Under the pieces are notes generated by a model that saw only the letters and a list, made by a program, of their open reading frames with translations, searched no databases and was not told where the DNA came from. The translations under genes were made by a program, and so were the position numbers. Below are positions 62,648 through 64,000 of a stretch of DNA of 64,000 bases, in pieces (the first letter of the stretch is position 1; every line of letters begins with the position of its first letter). The stretch is from the NCBI GenBank assembly GCA_963784995.1, contig CAWATZ010000003.1:186001-250000 (forward strand). The letters run 5' to 3'. The DNA is from CAWATZ01 sp963784995. Its GTDB lineage: Bacteria > Planctomycetota > Planctomycetia > Gemmatales > Gemmataceae.

Positions 62648-63106
62648 ATGGCGACGATGATGATGGATCGCGGCAGCATGACGGGCGTGGGGACGCCGAT
62701 GGGCGTTCCCGGCGTCGGGACGGCAGGAACGCCGACCAACATGATGATGGTCCCCCGCTGCAAGATGACGTTCGAGAAGTGCCAGGGCGGCATGAAGGTC
62801 AACTGCGTCTGCGATGACCAGGTGGCCCGGAGCATGGTGCAGAACCTGTGTACCATGCTGCAGGGCGGCATGTGCAGCTGCTGCATGGTCATGAACGGCA
62901 TGATGGTCTGCTGCTGCAACATGACCATGGGCATTTGCAAGTGCGACATGACCAAGGACGGCTGCTGCATCACCTGCACCTCGGGCGACCAGAAGTGCGG
63001 CGAGATGATCCAGGCCTGCTGCGAATGCCTGAACACCATGCTCAAGGACGGCTGCACCTGCTGCGTGCTGATGAACAACACCCCCGTCTGCTGCGGCACC
63101 TGCTGA
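62648..63106 (+). CDS. Cysteine- and methionine-rich protein, possible metal-binding protein
   Basis: The 152-residue product contains 26 Cys and 24 Met, one third of all residues. After a Met/Gly-rich start (MATMMMDRGSMTGVGTPMGV) come repeated groups: CVCDDQVARSMVQNLCTMLQ, GGMCSCCMVMNGMMVCCCNM, CKCDMTKDGCCITC, CCECLNTMLKDGCTCCVLMN and CCGTC. The pattern of two short repeats with CxC, CC and CCC could bind copper, zinc or iron-sulfur, or form many disulfides. There is no signal peptide or membrane helix. A strong ribosome binding site and a true terminator suggest a well expressed single gene. Confidence 0.75.
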   Translation: MATMMMDRGSMTGVGTPMGVPGVGTAGTPTNMMMVPRCKMTFEKCQGGMKVNCVCDDQVARSMVQNLCTMLQGGMCSCCMVMNGMMVCCCNMTMGICKCDMTKDGCCITCTSGDQKCGEMIQACCECLNTMLKDGCTCCVLMNNTPVCCGTC

Positions 63107-63128
63107 GAGACGTGGATTGACGAACCAG

Positions 63129-63173
63129 GCCGGCCGTGAGCGGCAATGCTGCTCGCGGCCGGCTCTTTTTTCT
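63129..63173 (+). terminator. Intrinsic terminator of the Cys/Met-rich gene
   Basis: A 13-bp stem (GCCGGCCGTGAGC/GCTCGCGGCCGGC, one mismatch) with a 9-nt loop is followed by TCTTTTTTCT. It begins 22 bp after the stop at 63106. It is the only hairpin in the window with a proper T-tract. Confidence 0.85.
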
Positions 63174-63177
63174 CCCC

Positions 63178-63573
63178 TCAGTGTTTCCAGAACAGGCTGC
63201 CGATGAGGACCGCGAAGACGACGAGGGTGACAGCGACGTAGAGGTAGTCCCTTTCCATCAAGAAAGCGAAGACGGTGAACAGCACGCGGGCGACGGGCGT
63301 GGCGATCAGCACCAGCAGGCCCAGCTGGATCAGCGACTGACCGTGCCCGTCCAGCGCCCCCGAGAGGATCCCGGAAAAGCTCTGCAAGTCCTCCGGCACT
63401 CCCTCAAATGTCTCGTAGTGATGGACCGCCACCGGGGTCGTCCCTTCCTGGATCAGGTACAGGATGCCTCCCAGCAGCACCAGCACGCCGGAGGCGAGCA
63501 CGCCGACGCGCAGCAGGTTGCCCACGATCTGCTCGACCCACTGATCCGTCCAGCGTTTGGGTGGTTGCGCCAT
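63178..63573 (-). CDS. DUF1634 membrane protein
   Basis: The 131-residue protein has three membrane helices (LLRVGVLASGVLVLLGGILYL; LIQLGLLVLIATPVARVLFTVFAF; YLYVAVTLVVFAVLIGSLFW) and the DUF1634 order. DUF1634 genes are found next to TauE/SafE-type exporter genes, as here. GCGCCAT at the start abuts the stop of the upstream gene (63574), so they are one operon. The role is probably accessory to the exporter. Confidence 0.85.
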   Translation of the reverse strand: MAQPPKRWTDQWVEQIVGNLLRVGVLASGVLVLLGGILYLIQEGTTPVAVHHYETFEGVPEDLQSFSGILSGALDGHGQSLIQLGLLVLIATPVARVLFTVFAFLMERDYLYVAVTLVVFAVLIGSLFWKH

Positions 63574-64000
63574 TTACAGGTTGCCTCCGAAACCCTTGTA
63601 GATCATCTGCACGGCCACGGCAACCAGGACCAGGCCGAAGACGAGCCGCAGGCTTCGCGTCCGGGCGACCATGAGGACTTTCGCCCCCAGCATGGAACCA
63701 AGCAGGACGCCCAGCATGACCGGCATGGCCAGCCCGGGAGAGATTTGCCCCCGGTGGAGGTAAATGCCGGCGCTGGCGGCGGCGGTCACGCCGATCATGA
63801 AGTTGCTGGTGGTGGTCGAAACCTTGAACGGCAGGCCCATCCCCTGATCCATGGCCAGCACCTTGAACGCTCCCGAGCCGATGCCCAGCAGGCCAGAAAG
63901 CACCCCCGCGACCGCCATCAGCAAGAAACCCAGCGGCACCCGGCGAACGTGGTAGGCGATTGGGCCCTCCGGCGACGGGTAGGTCGAGTCCAGCCGCAGC
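63574..64000 (-). CDS. TauE/SafE-family sulfite exporter-like permease, N-terminus outside the window
   Basis: The open frame continues to the right edge, so only the C-terminal 141 residues are visible. They contain membrane helices typical of the family: GFLLMAVAGVLSGLLGIGSG (with the conserved Gly-rich helix), STTTSNFMIGVTAAASAGIY, and MPVMLGVLLGSMLGAKVLMV, then LVFGLVLVAVAVQMIYKGFG. Such proteins export small anions, for example sulfite, sulfoacetate or taurine products. The DUF1634 gene follows with no gap. Confidence 0.85.
   Translation of the reverse strand, partial: LRLDSTYPSPEGPIAYHVRRVPLGFLLMAVAGVLSGLLGIGSGAFKVLAMDQGMGLPFKVSTTTSNFMIGVTAAASAGIYLHRGQISPGLAMPVMLGVLLGSMLGAKVLMVARTRSLRLVFGLVLVAVAVQMIYKGFGGNL

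Overview
The window comes from a GC-rich bacterium that looks like a planctomycete of the Gemmata type. The evidence is gene content: Ser/Thr kinases joined to a membrane helix or an FGE (SUMF1) domain, an ECF sigma factor beside a kinase, a DUF1501 Tat protein, a WD40 secreted protein, an ankyrin protein with c-type heme motifs, and many short secreted proteins of no known function. I saw no rRNA, tRNA or CRISPR array.

Layout. 1-5 kb: a cut M24 peptidase, a two-gene ABC transporter (binding protein fused to permease, plus ATPase) and asnS. 5-11 kb: a ClpC-like protein, an acyl-CoA ligase and a BaiN-like flavoprotein. 11-17 kb: secreted WD40, zinc-ribbon and SGNH proteins. 17-21.5 kb: sigma factor and kinase, a DUF433/DUF5615 toxin-antitoxin pair, an L7/L12-tail membrane protein and a decayed kinase remnant. 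21.5-27.3 kb: a VWA / MoxR / DUF5682 operon. 27.4-38 kb: a truncated and partly duplicated Rpn-like gene, a double-VWA protein, small secreted proteins, an ADP-ribosylglycohydrolase, a TetR regulator, a polytopic membrane protein and a desaturase. 38-51 kb: three long kinase-FGE paralogues, separated by an ankyrin/cytochrome gene and an IS1634-type insertion sequence next to an orphan XRE gene. 51-64 kb: an Mpo1-like protein, argS, rsfS, a sugar dehydrogenase and isomerase pair, DUF1501, RNase D, an SDR, a SIS protein, an Sm-like small protein, a very Cys/Met-rich protein, and DUF1634 with TauE.

Two patterns stand out. First, the three kinase-FGE genes differ sharply in a 24-codon patch near the C-terminus. 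Twelve of these codons change amino acid while staying NNC in all three copies, and the patch is flanked by well conserved coding sequence and by a conserved ~121-bp non-coding element just after the stop codon. This is what dispersed targets of a diversity-generating retroelement (DGR, AAC to NNC mutagenesis) would look like; no reverse transcriptase or template repeat is in the window. Second, about 18 gene borders carry long, often perfect palindromes (arms 14 to 51 bp), and several supply the stop codon of a neighbouring gene.

Seven genes need a frame change to read as complete proteins. All ten changes have the same sign (+1), which suggests base-insertion errors in the assembly rather than pseudogenes. 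I annotate these as single genes and say where the shift lies.
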